A DNA stretch of 64,000 nt from Gammaproteobacteria bacterium UBA7803 (lineage in GTDB: Bacteria > Pseudomonadota > Gammaproteobacteria > Pseudomonadales > Azotimanducaceae), in NCBI GenBank assembly GCA_002480525.1, contig DLCH01000005.1, positions 37,252-101,251 on the forward strand, read 5' to 3'. This document shows, in pieces, positions 16,202-25,278 of this stretch. The notes under the pieces were generated by a model. It saw only the letters and a program-made list of their open reading frames with translations, had not been told where the DNA came from and did no database searches. Position numbers and translations under genes: made by a program. Within the stretch, counting starts at the first letter, position 1. Every line of letters starts with the position of its first letter.

Positions 16202-17407
16202 TCAGGCCCTGGCGAGCTGCGGCATGGTGTAGGAGCGGATCTCCGCCACGAAGCTCTGCAGCGACTGGATGCCGGTGGCTTCCGCGTCGCAGCACCAGGC
16301 CTTCAGCTCGTTCAGCAGTTCCTCGGCGCCGGCGCTGCGCTTGGCCCACACGCCCTGCAGGCGCTGCTTGAACTCGTAGATGGTCTGCAGCTTCGGGCTG
16401 GCGTCGAGGATCTCGCTGATCTTGTCCTGACCGGCCTCGTCCACCAGCTCGTCCGCCCGGGACAGCATGCGCTTGGCGGCGCGGACCACGCTGCGGCGGG
16501 CGTTGCCGGCACGCTCGAGCTCCTGCTCCACCAGCGGCGAGACCACGTCGCGGGAGTACTTGGCCATCACCCGGAAGCGGTCGTTCAGCACCGCCCAGGC
16601 GGTGTCGACGTCCATGGTGTTCTTGCCGGGCACCTGGGCCACCACCGGACCCTTGCTGCGGGCCTTGGCCATCCCGAGCATCTCGAAGATGCGGATGTAC
16701 ATCCAGCCGATGTCGAACTCCCAGGGCTTCTGGGACAGCTTGGCGGAGTTCGGATAGGTGTGATGGTTGTTGTGCAGCTCCTCGCCGGCGATGACGATGC
16801 CCCAGGGCGAGATGTTGCGGGACGCGTCCGCACACTCGAAGTTGCGGTAGCCCCAGAAGTGGCCGATGCCGTTGATCACGCCGGCGGCGAAGAACGGCGT
16901 CCACACCATCTGCACGGCCCACACCGTCAGACCGATGGCACCGAACAGGGCCACGTCGATGATCATCATCAGCGCGACGCCCAGCACGCCGTGGGGCGTG
17001 TAGACGTGACGCTCCAGCCAGTCGTCGGGCGTGCCGGCGCCGTAGCGCTGCATGATCGCCTCGTTCTTGGAGGCAGCCCGGTAGGCCTCTGCGCCCCGCC
17101 AGAGGATGTTGCTCAGCCCCATCACCTGCGGGCTGTGCGGATCTTCCGCCGTCTCACAGGTCGCGTGGTGCTTGCGGTGAATGGCGGTCCATTCCTTGGT
17201 GTTCATGCCCGTGGTCATCCACAGCCAGAACCGGAAGAAGTGCTTCAGCACCGGATGCAGCTCCACCGAGCGGTGGGCCGAATGACGGTGCAGGTACACG
17301 GTCACCGAGATCATCGTGATGTGCGTGACGACCAGGGTGAAGACAACCAGCTCCAGCGCGGAAAGATGCCACAGTCCGTTACTGAGCCAATCGAGAAATG
17401 CAGTCAC
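16202..17407 (-). CDS. Membrane fatty acid (acyl-CoA/phospholipid) delta-9-type desaturase
   Basis: Integral membrane diiron desaturase of 401 residues. The three histidine boxes are seen in order: HRHSAHRS (about 40-47), HRKHH (about 77-81) and HNNHH (about 212-216), within hydrophobic segments. A long soluble C-terminal part (about 265-400) is rich in charged helices. It is expected to introduce cis double bonds into acyl chains, adjusting membrane fluidity. The GTG start at 17407 follows an AAGGAG. No regulator gene is adjacent, and the 350-base divergent upstream region carries no motif I can name. Confidence 0.88.
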   Translation of the reverse strand: MTAFLDWLSNGLWHLSALELVVFTLVVTHITMISVTVYLHRHSAHRSVELHPVLKHFFRFWLWMTTGMNTKEWTAIHRKHHATCETAEDPHSPQVMGLSNILWRGAEAYRAASKNEAIMQRYGAGTPDDWLERHVYTPHGVLGVALMMIIDVALFGAIGLTVWAVQMVWTPFFAAGVINGIGHFWGYRNFECADASRNISPWGIVIAGEELHNNHHTYPNSAKLSQKPWEFDIGWMYIRIFEMLGMAKARSKGPVVAQVPGKNTMDVDTAWAVLNDRFRVMAKYSRDVVSPLVEQELERAGNARRSVVRAAKRMLSRADELVDEAGQDKISEILDASPKLQTIYEFKQRLQGVWAKRSAGAEELLNELKAWCCDAEATGIQSLQSFVAEIRSYTMPQLARA

Positions 17408-17760
17408 TAGGGGAGTTCTCCTTTGCGGGCCGTGCCCGGCATAGAATGTCTTCGGGCTTCAGTCCCGAATAAACTATCGCGGCATTGTGACAACAACATC
17501 CTCAAAACACTACTACGGGGAAACCGTATCCGCCGGGGTGTTTCGGGCTGCCGCCGCTGCGTCGCCGTCGACGTGAGGACGTCCGACCGTCGGACGCCCG
17601 GCAGTTAGAAAGCCGATACGAGGAAAAGTTTAGACGGACGGCGCCGGCCCGCCTGTGACCGGCGTCGGACCCCGGCACAGACGGGCCGTTCGGCCGAACC
17701 GGCGGATGTTGGCGCCGGACGGCCCGTCCCGCCGCCATCGAGCCGGAATGGGACGAAATT
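17408..17760. other. Divergent intergenic region, desaturase / sulfurtransferase
   Basis: About 350 bases between two divergent genes, less GC-rich near its left side (an AATAAACTATC stretch at about 17469) than the surroundings. It should hold both promoters. No convincing coding frame, tRNA, riboswitch or named operator was recognised. Confidence 0.5.
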
Positions 17761-18573
17761 ATGTCAAACAAAGTGCATGAAACCCTGATTTCTCCCGAAG
17801 AGCTGGCGCGCCGGATCGATCGCTGCCGGATCCTCGACTGCCGCGCGAGGCTGGGCGACCCGGATTTCGGCCGCGCCGCCTACGCGGCCGGCCACCTGCC
17901 CGGCGCCGTCTACGCCAGCCTGGACGACGACTTCGCCGCCCCGGCCGGGGACGGCGGCCGCCACCCGCTGCCCGATCCGGAAACGCTGCGGGACCGGTTC
18001 CGCGCCTGGGGCGTCGACGACGGCGATCAGATCGTGGTCTACGACGACGCCGGCGGCGCCTTCGCCGCCCGCGCGTGGTGGTGCGCCCGCTGGCTCGGCC
18101 ACCGCGCCGTCGCGGTGCTGGACGGCGGCTTCGGGGCCTGGCAGGGGCCGCTCAGTCAGGCCCATCCCGTGGTCGACCCCGGCAACTTCTCGATCCGCCC
18201 GGCGCTGACCCGCACCGTCGACGCGGACACGCTGCTGGCCGGGCTGGCGGACGCCAGCCTGGTCGATGCCCGCGCCCTGCCCCGCTTCGAGGGCCGGGAG
18301 GAACCCATCGACCCGGTGGCCGGCCACATTCCCGGCGCCCGCTGCCTGCCGTTCCAGGACAATCTGGACGAGCACGGCCGGTTCCGCCCGGCGGCGGCCC
18401 TGGCCGAGCGCTTCGCCGGGCTGCCGGACGACGTGGTGTGCTACTGCGGCTCGGGCGTCACCGCCGCCCACAACGTGCTCGCCATGCGCATCGCCGGGCG
18501 GCCGGAGCCCGTGCTGTATCCGGGAAGCTGGAGCGAATGGATCCGGGATCCGGCGCGTCCCCGTGCGCCCTGA
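17761..18573 (+). CDS. sseA: SseA-type sulfurtransferase (tandem rhodanese)
   Basis: Two rhodanese domains in 270 residues. The first is inactive (HLPGAVYASLDDDFAAP, no active cysteine) and the second carries the catalytic loop CGSGVTA (CYCGSGVTAAHN, about residue 224). The CGSGVTA loop is typical of 3-mercaptopyruvate sulfurtransferases, which transfer sulfane sulfur to cyanide or thiols. The product ends YPGSWSEWIRDPARPRAP. Its 3' end overlaps mnmC by 11 bases; coupling to a tRNA thiouridine-modification gene is suggestive but not proof of a shared role. Confidence 0.88.
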   Translation: MSNKVHETLISPEELARRIDRCRILDCRARLGDPDFGRAAYAAGHLPGAVYASLDDDFAAPAGDGGRHPLPDPETLRDRFRAWGVDDGDQIVVYDDAGGAFAARAWWCARWLGHRAVAVLDGGFGAWQGPLSQAHPVVDPGNFSIRPALTRTVDADTLLAGLADASLVDARALPRFEGREEPIDPVAGHIPGARCLPFQDNLDEHGRFRPAAALAERFAGLPDDVVCYCGSGVTAAHNVLAMRIAGRPEPVLYPGSWSEWIRDPARPRAP

Positions 18574-20383
18574 GGGCCGGTCACGACTGGTCGAGCCGGC
18601 CCGCATCCGCTACCGGGACGACCAGCCCTTCTCCCTGGAGTTCGACGACATCTACCACGCCGCCGACGGCGCCGCCGAGGTCGCCCGGGTGTTCGTCGAG
18701 CCCACCGGGCTGCCGGCCCTCGCTGCGGCCCGGGCCCGGCGCGGCGGTCCCGACGCGACGGTGCGCATCGGCGAGCTGGGGTTCGGCTCGGGGCTGAATT
18801 TCGTCGTCGCCGCGGCAACCTGCCTGAAGGCCGGAGCCCGCCTGCACTTCGTGTCCTGCGAGGCACGGCCGCTGGGCGCCGGCGACTTCGCAGCGATCGC
18901 CGCCCGGCGCCAGGCCGCGCATCCGCTGTATCAGGCCCTGGCGGCCGTCTACCCGCCGGCCGTGGCCGGCTGGCACCAGCGGGTGCTGGCCGGCGGGCGG
19001 CTGCGCCTGACGGTCTGGTTCGGCGACGCTGCCGACGCCCTGGCCGACCTGACGGGGCGTCAGCGCCGGGGCTTCGACGCCTGGTTCCTGGACGGCTTCG
19101 CCCCGGACCGCAACCCGGAACTGTGGGAGCCGGCCCTGTTCGAGACAATCGCGGCGCTGTCCGCTCCGGAAGCCCGGGTCGCCACGTTCACCTCGGCGGG
19201 CCGCGTGCGCAGAGGTCTGGAAGCCGCCGGATTCGCCATGCGCCGGGTGGACCAGCGGCCCCACAAACGGGAGAGCCTGGCCGGCACCCTGTCCGCCCCC
19301 GGCCGCCGCGCCGAGCCGCCGCCGTCCCGAATCCACGTCGCCGGCGCCGGCCTGGCGGGGGCCAGCGTCGCCCGCCATCTCGCCGACGCCGGCTGCGCGG
19401 TGACGGTGAGCGACCCGCGCTTCGACCCGGCCGGCGCGGCGGACCCTGCGCCGCCGGCCTCGACCATGCCGGCCACCGTGCTGCACGCCCGGCTGCTGAC
19501 CGACGGGACACCCACCGAAGCGCTGCGCTGCCACGCCTACCTGTATGCCGCCGCCCGGACCCGGGAATGGGCCGGCGTGGACGGCACCGGAGCCCTTCAG
19601 GCCGCCGCCGACGAGCGCGACGCCGGGCGGCTGCAGCGCGTCGCCGCCGCCTTCGGACCCTCCGGCGGCTGGCTGCGGTGGCTGCCCGCGGCGGAAGCCT
19701 CGGCCCTGGCCGGCTGGCCCCTGCCCTGGGGCGCGCTGCACTTTCCGGGCGCCGCCCGGGTGTCGCTGCCGACCCTGGTGCGCAGCCTGCTCGACCATCC
19801 CGGTATCGAGCTGACGCCGGACCCGACCCCGGCCGACCGGCCGCTGGTGCTGGCCTGCGGCGCCGCGGTGCGGGCCTTCGAGCCCGCCGCCTACCTGGAA
19901 GTGGTGCCGGTTCAGGGTCAGATCGACCTGGTGACGGTGGCGGCCATGCCGCGTCTGCCTCTGGTGGGCGCCCGCTACCTGATTCCCACGGACCAGGGCC
20001 TGGCGGCCGGCAGCACCTACGAGCATCGGCCCTGGGCGCCGGACCGGGCCACCGCCGCCAATCTCGAGCAGCTCGCCGGCAGCGGCTGCTCGCCCGCGGC
20101 CCGCTGGCGCGGCACCCGCAGCGTGTCGTCGGACCGGACCGCCATCGCCGGCCCCCTGTATCGGGCGGACGGCGCCGTCGAAGCCGGGCTGTGGGTGTCC
20201 ACGGGGCACGGCTCGGCGGGCAACGTCTCCACCCACCTGGGCGCCGCGCTGATCACCGCGGAGCTGCTCGGCGATGCGCCGCCGCTCGCCCGGGACGCCG
20301 CGGCGGCGCTGTCGCCCTGGCGCTTCCGCGAACGCCAGGCGCGCCGCGGTCCGCGCCACGGCGCCGGGGACTCCCTGGGGTAA
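18563..20383 (+). CDS. mnmC: Bifunctional tRNA mnm5s2U34 biosynthesis protein MnmC
   Basis: MnmC completes mnm5s2U at the tRNA wobble position: the FAD domain removes the carboxymethyl group and the methyltransferase domain adds methyl. The N-terminal methyltransferase part (about 1-240) has IGELGFGSGLNF and DAWFLDGFAPDRNPE. The C-terminal FAD part (about 255-606) has the GxGxxG fingerprint VAGAGLAGASVARHLADAG and STGHGSAGN near the end. At 606 residues it is somewhat shorter than E. coli MnmC (668). GTG 18563 is chosen: it precedes the conserved RIRYRDDQPFS and overlaps the rhodanese stop. Confidence 0.93.
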   Translation: MRPEGRSRLVEPARIRYRDDQPFSLEFDDIYHAADGAAEVARVFVEPTGLPALAAARARRGGPDATVRIGELGFGSGLNFVVAAATCLKAGARLHFVSCEARPLGAGDFAAIAARRQAAHPLYQALAAVYPPAVAGWHQRVLAGGRLRLTVWFGDAADALADLTGRQRRGFDAWFLDGFAPDRNPELWEPALFETIAALSAPEARVATFTSAGRVRRGLEAAGFAMRRVDQRPHKRESLAGTLSAPGRRAEPPPSRIHVAGAGLAGASVARHLADAGCAVTVSDPRFDPAGAADPAPPASTMPATVLHARLLTDGTPTEALRCHAYLYAAARTREWAGVDGTGALQAAADERDAGRLQRVAAAFGPSGGWLRWLPAAEASALAGWPLPWGALHFPGAARVSLPTLVRSLLDHPGIELTPDPTPADRPLVLACGAAVRAFEPAAYLEVVPVQGQIDLVTVAAMPRLPLVGARYLIPTDQGLAAGSTYEHRPWAPDRATAANLEQLAGSGCSPAARWRGTRSVSSDRTAIAGPLYRADGAVEAGLWVSTGHGSAGNVSTHLGAALITAELLGDAPPLARDAAAALSPWRFRERQARRGPRHGAGDSLG

Positions 20384-20448
20384 TCCCGGATGGCCCGGCG
20401 GCCCGGCCGGGCCGCAGACTCTGCCGCTGGCAACCAGCGGCGAGCGCC

Positions 20449-21666
20449 ATGGCCGACGACCCGTCCGATCGCCTGTTCGAGCGCGCCCGGGCCGTGATCC
20501 CGGGCGGCATTCCGGGCATCCGCGCCCCCGGCAACTTCGTGCCCGGGGCCTACCCGCTGTGGCTCGCCGGCGGGCGCCGCGGCCACGTCACCGATCTCGC
20601 GGGCCGGGACTACGTGGATCTGCTGCTCGGCTACGGCCCGGTGGTCCTCGGCCACGGCGAGCCGGCGGTGGACACCGCCGCCGCCCGGCGCGCGGCCGAG
20701 GGGTTCTGCCTGAACCTGCCCGGCCCGCTGATGGTGCAGCTCGCCGAACGTCTGGTGTCGCTGGTGCCCAGCGCCGAGCAGGCGCTGTTCTTCAAGACCG
20801 GCTCCGACGCGACCAGCGCCGCCGTCCGGCTGGCCAGGGCCCACACCGGCCGCCGGCGGGTGCTGCGCTGCGGGTACCACGGCTGGCACGACTGGTGCCT
20901 GGCGGACGACCCCGGGGTGCCCCCGGCGGTCAGCGCTGACGTGACCCCGTTCCGGTACAACGACGCGGACCAGCTCGCAGCGCTGCTGGACGAACCCGGC
21001 GCGCCGGCGGCGGCCATCATCCTCACGCCGGTGGGCCACGATTTCGACCGGCAGATCGAACCGCCGGCGCCGGACTTCCTGCCCCGGGTACGGGCGCTGG
21101 CGGACGCTGCGGGAGCGGTGCTGGTGTTCGACGAGATCCGCACCGGTTTCCGTCTCGAGCTGGGTGGCGCCCAGGCGCGCTACGGGGTCACGCCGGATCT
21201 CACGGCCCTGGGCAAGGCCATGGCCAACGGCTATCCGATCACCGCCCTGGTGGGCTGCCGGACGGTGATGGCCGCGGCGCAGCAGACCTTCATCTCTTCG
21301 ACCTACTTTCCCAACGCGATGGAGATGGCCGCGGCGCTGGCGACCCTGGATCTGCTGGCGGGGGAGCGGGTGCTCGAGCGCATCCGCCGACGGGGCGAGC
21401 GGCTGGCGGAGGGCCTCGCCGGGCTGGTCAGGGACGCCGGGCTGCCGGTGACCCTGTCACCCTACCCGGAGATGCCCTTCGTGCACTTCGACCCGGCCCT
21501 GGCGGCGGATCAGCCCGCCCGGCGCGACCGGTTCTACGCCGCCCTGGCCGCCGCCGGCGTGTTCGCCCATCCCCGCCACCACGGCTTTCTGTGCTGGCGT
21601 CACGACGACGCCGACGTGGACCGGGTGCTGACCGCGGCCGCCGGAGCCGCGGCCACGCTCGGCTGA
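20449..21666 (+). CDS. Class III PLP aminotransferase, glutamate-1-semialdehyde aminomutase-like
   Basis: PLP-dependent class III enzyme of 405 residues. Seen: GYHGWHDW near residue 142, LVFDEIRTGFRLE with the PLP-ring aspartate, and TALGKAMANGYPITA with the Schiff-base lysine near 263. The pattern is closest to the HemL-like group, but the usual HemL GGGLPVGA-type sequence is replaced by ANGYPITALVG, so this is probably an aminotransferase or aminomutase for another substrate, as in sugar or amino-acid modification. It follows mnmC by about 65 bases. Substrate unknown. Confidence 0.78.
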   Translation: MADDPSDRLFERARAVIPGGIPGIRAPGNFVPGAYPLWLAGGRRGHVTDLAGRDYVDLLLGYGPVVLGHGEPAVDTAAARRAAEGFCLNLPGPLMVQLAERLVSLVPSAEQALFFKTGSDATSAAVRLARAHTGRRRVLRCGYHGWHDWCLADDPGVPPAVSADVTPFRYNDADQLAALLDEPGAPAAAIILTPVGHDFDRQIEPPAPDFLPRVRALADAAGAVLVFDEIRTGFRLELGGAQARYGVTPDLTALGKAMANGYPITALVGCRTVMAAAQQTFISSTYFPNAMEMAAALATLDLLAGERVLERIRRRGERLAEGLAGLVRDAGLPVTLSPYPEMPFVHFDPALAADQPARRDRFYAALAAAGVFAHPRHHGFLCWRHDDADVDRVLTAAAGAAATLG

Positions 21667-21676
21667 GCCGGCCGGC

Positions 21677-22858
21677 TCAGGTCTGCATCCGGAACACCCG
21701 CACGTTCATGACGTGGTCCAGCCGGCACAGCGCGTCCACGGTCGGCTGGTCCAGGGCTTCGACCACGTCGATGAGGTTGTAGGCCACCTGGTCGCGGCTC
21801 TTGTTGATCATGTCGACGACGTTGATCTGCCGGTCCGCCAGCACCGAGGTGACGCGGTTCAGCACGCCGGGCACGTTGCGGTTGGTGACCGCGAGACGAT
21901 GTCCGCCGGCGGGCTCCAGCGTGACCGCCGGGAAGTTCACCGAATTGCGGATGTTGCCCACGGTGAGAAAGTCCACGAGCTGCTCCGCAGCCATCACCGC
22001 GCAGTTCTCCTCGGCCTCGTCGGTGCTCGCGCCCAGGTGGGGCGTGAGCAGCACCCGGGGATGGCTGGTGAGCTCCGGCACCGGGAAGTCGGCGACGTAG
22101 CGACCGATGCGGCCGTCGTCCAGGGCGGCCCGCAGCGCCGCCGCGTCGACGATGGGCTGACGCGCGAAGTTCAGCAGCACGCTGCCGGGGCGGAATACCT
22201 TAAGGCTCGCCTCGTTGATCATGCCCTCGGTCTCGGGCAGCAGCGGCACGTGCAGCGTCACGTAGTCGGCCCGGGCGAACAGCGCCGGCAGGTTCTCCAT
22301 GCGCTGCACCTCGGCCGGCAGCCGCCAGGCGGCGTCCACCGAGATCGCCGGGTCGTAGCCGAGCACGTCCATGCCCAGGTCCAGGGCCGCCTTGGCCACC
22401 ATGGAGCCGATGGCGCCGAGGCCCACCACGCCCAGGGAACGCCCCTTGAGCTCCCGGCCCTTGAAACGCTTCTTCTCGCCCTCGACCAGGGTGTTGAGCT
22501 CGGCCCCGTCGCTGACGCCGGCCAGCTCGCGGACGTACTCGATGCCGCCGACGACGTCCCGGGACGACAGCAGCAGCGCGGCCAGCACCAGCTCCTTGAC
22601 CGAGTTGGCGTTGGCGCCGGGGGTGTTGAACACCACCACGCCGCGCTCGGTGCAGGTATCGACCGGCACGTTGTTCACGCCCGCGCCGGCCCGGGCGACG
22701 GCCCGCAGGTCGGCGTTCAGGTCGGCAGCGGCGAGCTTGTGGCTGCGCAGCAGGATGGCGTGCGGGTCCACCGCCGCCTCGGACACCTCGAAGGAGTCCG
22801 CGGGAAAGCGCTGCAGCCCGCGCGCGGCGATCTGGTTGAAGGTTCTGATTCGGTACAT
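21677..22858 (-). CDS. serA: D-3-phosphoglycerate dehydrogenase family protein
   Basis: NAD-dependent 2-hydroxyacid dehydrogenase of 393 residues with a C-terminal ACT domain (about 318-393, beginning HRLAVTNRNVPGVLNRVTS). The NAD motif is GVVGLGAIGSMVAKAA; the catalytic Arg is in LLNFARQPIVD and the His in LLTPHLGASTDEAEEN. This short ACT-bearing form is the SerA type that oxidises 3-phosphoglycerate in serine synthesis, with the ACT domain for serine control. The catalytic Glu region (RYVADFPVPEL) departs from the usual GLDVF-E pattern but keeps acidic residues. It lies 67 bases downstream of the MurG paralogue. Confidence 0.85.
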   Translation of the reverse strand: MYRIRTFNQIAARGLQRFPADSFEVSEAAVDPHAILLRSHKLAAADLNADLRAVARAGAGVNNVPVDTCTERGVVVFNTPGANANSVKELVLAALLLSSRDVVGGIEYVRELAGVSDGAELNTLVEGEKKRFKGRELKGRSLGVVGLGAIGSMVAKAALDLGMDVLGYDPAISVDAAWRLPAEVQRMENLPALFARADYVTLHVPLLPETEGMINEASLKVFRPGSVLLNFARQPIVDAAALRAALDDGRIGRYVADFPVPELTSHPRVLLTPHLGASTDEAEENCAVMAAEQLVDFLTVGNIRNSVNFPAVTLEPAGGHRLAVTNRNVPGVLNRVTSVLADRQINVVDMINKSRDQVAYNLIDVVEALDQPTVDALCRLDHVMNVRVFRMQT

Positions 22859-22925
22859 CGGCTTGGTGTCCCCCGGAGCGAGCGGCGTATGGTACAGAAA
22901 CGCCGGGGCGCCACAAATCGGCGGA

Positions 22926-23987
22926 TCAGCGGCCCGCGGCGGCCCCCAGGGCCTCGACGATGGCGGACACCGCGTCCCCCGGGCGGAACGCCGCCAGCCG
23001 TTCCCGCACGGCGTCCGCGTCGCCGCGCAGCGCCCGCAGCCCGGCGATCAGCGCGGCCGGGTCGAGATCGTCCTCGGACAGCACCCGGGCGTAGCCCCTG
23101 GCGGCGGCCAGCTCGGCGTTCTCCACCTGATCCCCCCGGCTGACCCGCGGCGACAGCGGAATCAGCAGCGCCGGCTTGCCGAGCGCCAGCAGCTCGAACA
23201 GGGTGTTGGCCCCCGCCCGGGAGATCACCAGGTCCGCGGCGGCCAGCAGGTCGCCCCAGTCGTCGGCGACGTACTCGAACTGGTGATAGCCCGCCGGCGA
23301 CAGCTCGGCGCGCTTGCCGGCGCCGCACACGTGCACGACCTCGAAGTCCTCGAGCAGGGCGGGCAGCGCATCCCGAACCGCGCGATTGATGGCGTCGGCG
23401 CCCAGGCTGCCGCCGGTGACCAGCAGCACCGGCCGCCCCGGGGCGACGCCGATCAGCGCCCGGCCGCGCTCGCGGCTGCCGCGCAGCAGCGCCGGGCGCA
23501 GCGGCGTTCCGGTCACCAGCCGCCGGCCCCGGAAACGCGGCGCGCGGGTCTCGGCGAAGGTCACGCACAGGGTGCGGATGAACGGCAGCGCCAGCCGGTT
23601 GGCCAGGCCCGGCGACAGATCCGACTCGTGGGCGACCACGGGCACCCGCCGCAGCCAGGCGGCGAATACCACCGGAAAGCTGACGAAGCCGCCCTTGGAG
23701 AACACCACGTCGGGGCGCAGCCGGCCGAGCAGCCGCCAGGCCTGCCACACACCGGCCAGCACCCGGAACACGTCCACCAGGTTCTCCCGGGACAGGTAGC
23801 GCCGCAGCTTGCCCGAGGCGATCCCGTAGTAGGGCACCGCCAGGTCCGCGAGCAGCCGCTCCTCGAGCCCCGAGCGGCTGCCCACGAAGCTCACCCGCAT
23901 GCCCTCGTCGAGGGCCCGCTGCATGACCGGAATGGCCGGAATCACGTGTCCGGCGGTGCCGCCGCCGGTGCAGACCAGATGGGTCAC
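22926..23987 (-). CDS. Firmicutes-type MurG-like UDP-GlcNAc transferase (probable second MurG)
   Basis: GT28-family glycosyltransferase of 353 residues. It reads as a MurG, adding GlcNAc to lipid I, but of the Bacillus cereus kind rather than the usual gammaproteobacterial kind: CTGGGTAGHVIPAIPV at the start, YYGIASGKLRRYLSREN, VVFSKGGFVSFPV, HESDLSPGLANR, SRAGANTLFELLALGKP and IPLSPRVSRGDQ. E. coli MurG instead has MAGGTGGHV, HEQNG and KDRQQ at these places. It is not in a division/cell-wall cluster; its GTG start overlaps the hda stop by 4 bases. It may be a paralogue or the only MurG of the cell; the window cannot tell. Confidence 0.8.
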   Translation of the reverse strand: MTHLVCTGGGTAGHVIPAIPVMQRALDEGMRVSFVGSRSGLEERLLADLAVPYYGIASGKLRRYLSRENLVDVFRVLAGVWQAWRLLGRLRPDVVFSKGGFVSFPVVFAAWLRRVPVVAHESDLSPGLANRLALPFIRTLCVTFAETRAPRFRGRRLVTGTPLRPALLRGSRERGRALIGVAPGRPVLLVTGGSLGADAINRAVRDALPALLEDFEVVHVCGAGKRAELSPAGYHQFEYVADDWGDLLAAADLVISRAGANTLFELLALGKPALLIPLSPRVSRGDQVENAELAAARGYARVLSEDDLDPAALIAGLRALRGDADAVRERLAAFRPGDAVSAIVEALGAAAGR

Positions 23988-24676
23988 AGGCCGAGCACGT
24001 CCTTGACCAGCGGCACCGTCAGCCGCCGCTGGGCGGCCATGGCGGCCTCGTCCAGGGCGTCGAGCTGATCCAGCAGCACGGCCAGGTCCCGCGGGCCGCG
24101 AGCCAGCCAGAAGTCCAGCACCGGCCCCGGCAGGGCCAGGCCCCGCTCGCTGGCGAGGCGGCGCAGCACGTCCGCCCGCTCCCCGTCCGCCAGGGCGTGC
24201 ACCCGATAGGCGGCGAGGCCGCCGAGCCGGGACGCCAGATCGGGGAAGTGACAGGCGAGCCCGCCGGCCGGCCGGGCGGCGCTCACCAGCAGACGGCCGC
24301 CGCGGGTCAGCAGCCCCTGATACAGCGCCAGCAGCGCCCGCTCGGCCTCGACGTTGCCCAGCCAGGCATCGACGTCGTCCAGCGCCACCAGGTCCCGGGT
24401 CTCGAGCCCTTCCAGCATGGCCGGCGCCACCTCCGCCAGGGGCAGATACATGGCGCCGCCGGCGCCGTGGCGGTGGCAGGCGGCCTGCAGCAGGTGGGTC
24501 TTGCCGACGCCGGCGTCGCCGAACAGCAGGTAGCCACGAAATCCGTCGGCTTCGGCATCCAGCTCCTCGAGCCGGCGCACCAGCTCCGCGTTCCGCCCGG
24601 GCACGAAGGACTCGAAATGGCAGCGCGCCGACAGCGGAAACCGCAGCGCGAGCTGAGCACTCCGGGCGCTGCTCAT
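23984..24676 (-). CDS. hda: DnaA regulatory inactivator Hda
   Basis: AAA+ protein of 230 residues that, with the DNA-loaded clamp, promotes hydrolysis of DnaA-bound ATP to prevent re-initiation. The N-terminal clamp-binding peptide is AQLALRF (about 6-12), Walker A is FGDAGVGKTHLL, Walker B is LVALDDVDAW, and the lid and sensor region follow to LLDQLDALDEAAMAAQRRLTVPLVK. Start ATG 24676; the frame is open further upstream but that part overlaps the CDP-alcohol transferase. ATGA overlap with that gene and 4-base overlap with the MurG paralogue indicate one operon. Confidence 0.92.
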   Translation of the reverse strand: MSSARSAQLALRFPLSARCHFESFVPGRNAELVRRLEELDAEADGFRGYLLFGDAGVGKTHLLQAACHRHGAGGAMYLPLAEVAPAMLEGLETRDLVALDDVDAWLGNVEAERALLALYQGLLTRGGRLLVSAARPAGGLACHFPDLASRLGGLAAYRVHALADGERADVLRRLASERGLALPGPVLDFWLARGPRDLAVLLDQLDALDEAAMAAQRRLTVPLVKDVLGL

Positions 24677-25236
24677 GTGCGCGCTTCGCGCCAGGCCCGC
24701 AGCCCCCAGGTGACCACGTAGTCGGCGCCGGAGGCGACGCCCAGCGTCGCCAGCAGGTAGAAGCCCCAGGGATCCAGCAGCACCGCGGTGAGCTCGCTGA
24801 TCACCCCGAGGCCGGAGAGCATCACCAGGGCCGCCAGGGCGACGGCGATCTGCATGGCCGTGTTGGCCTTGCTGATCAGCGTCGGCGCGAACTCGATGTG
24901 GCCGAACAGCAGCCGGTACACCACCGCGCCGGAGAAGATCACCAGGTCGCGGCCGAGCACGATCACCGCCAGCCACACCGGCAGATGGCCCTGCAGGGCG
25001 AAGATCACGTACAGCGACGCCACCAGCAGCTTGTCCGCCACCGGGTCGAGGGCGGCGCCGAACTGGCTGACGGCGTCGAAGCGCCGGGCGATCCAGCCGT
25101 CGACGGCGTCCGACGCGCCGGCCACGGCGGTGAGGATCAGCGCCTCGACATAGCGCGCCTCCCACAGCAGCCAGGCGGTGGGCAGCACCAGCACGATGCG
25201 GACCACGGTGATGACGTTGGGTACCAGCGCGAGCAT
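24673..25236 (-). CDS. CDP-alcohol phosphatidyltransferase family protein (PgsA-like)
   Basis: Integral membrane enzyme of 187 residues with about five hydrophobic segments. The family signature is complete: DAVDGWIARRFD, then GAALDPVADKLL (DG-x2-AR-x8-G-x3-D-x3-D). It is likely to transfer a phosphatidyl group from CDP-diacylglycerol to an alcohol, most simply glycerol 3-phosphate. This copy lies in the conserved DUF2066-transferase-hda context, separate from the uvrC-pgsA locus of many gammaproteobacteria, so substrate assignment is tentative. Its stop overlaps the hda start by 4 bases. Confidence 0.85.
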   Translation of the reverse strand: MLALVPNVITVVRIVLVLPTAWLLWEARYVEALILTAVAGASDAVDGWIARRFDAVSQFGAALDPVADKLLVASLYVIFALQGHLPVWLAVIVLGRDLVIFSGAVVYRLLFGHIEFAPTLISKANTAMQIAVALAALVMLSGLGVISELTAVLLDPWGFYLLATLGVASGADYVVTWGLRAWREART

Positions 25237-25278
25237 CAGCGGATGGTAGCCGGGCGGCAGCGGCCTGCAACGCTCACG

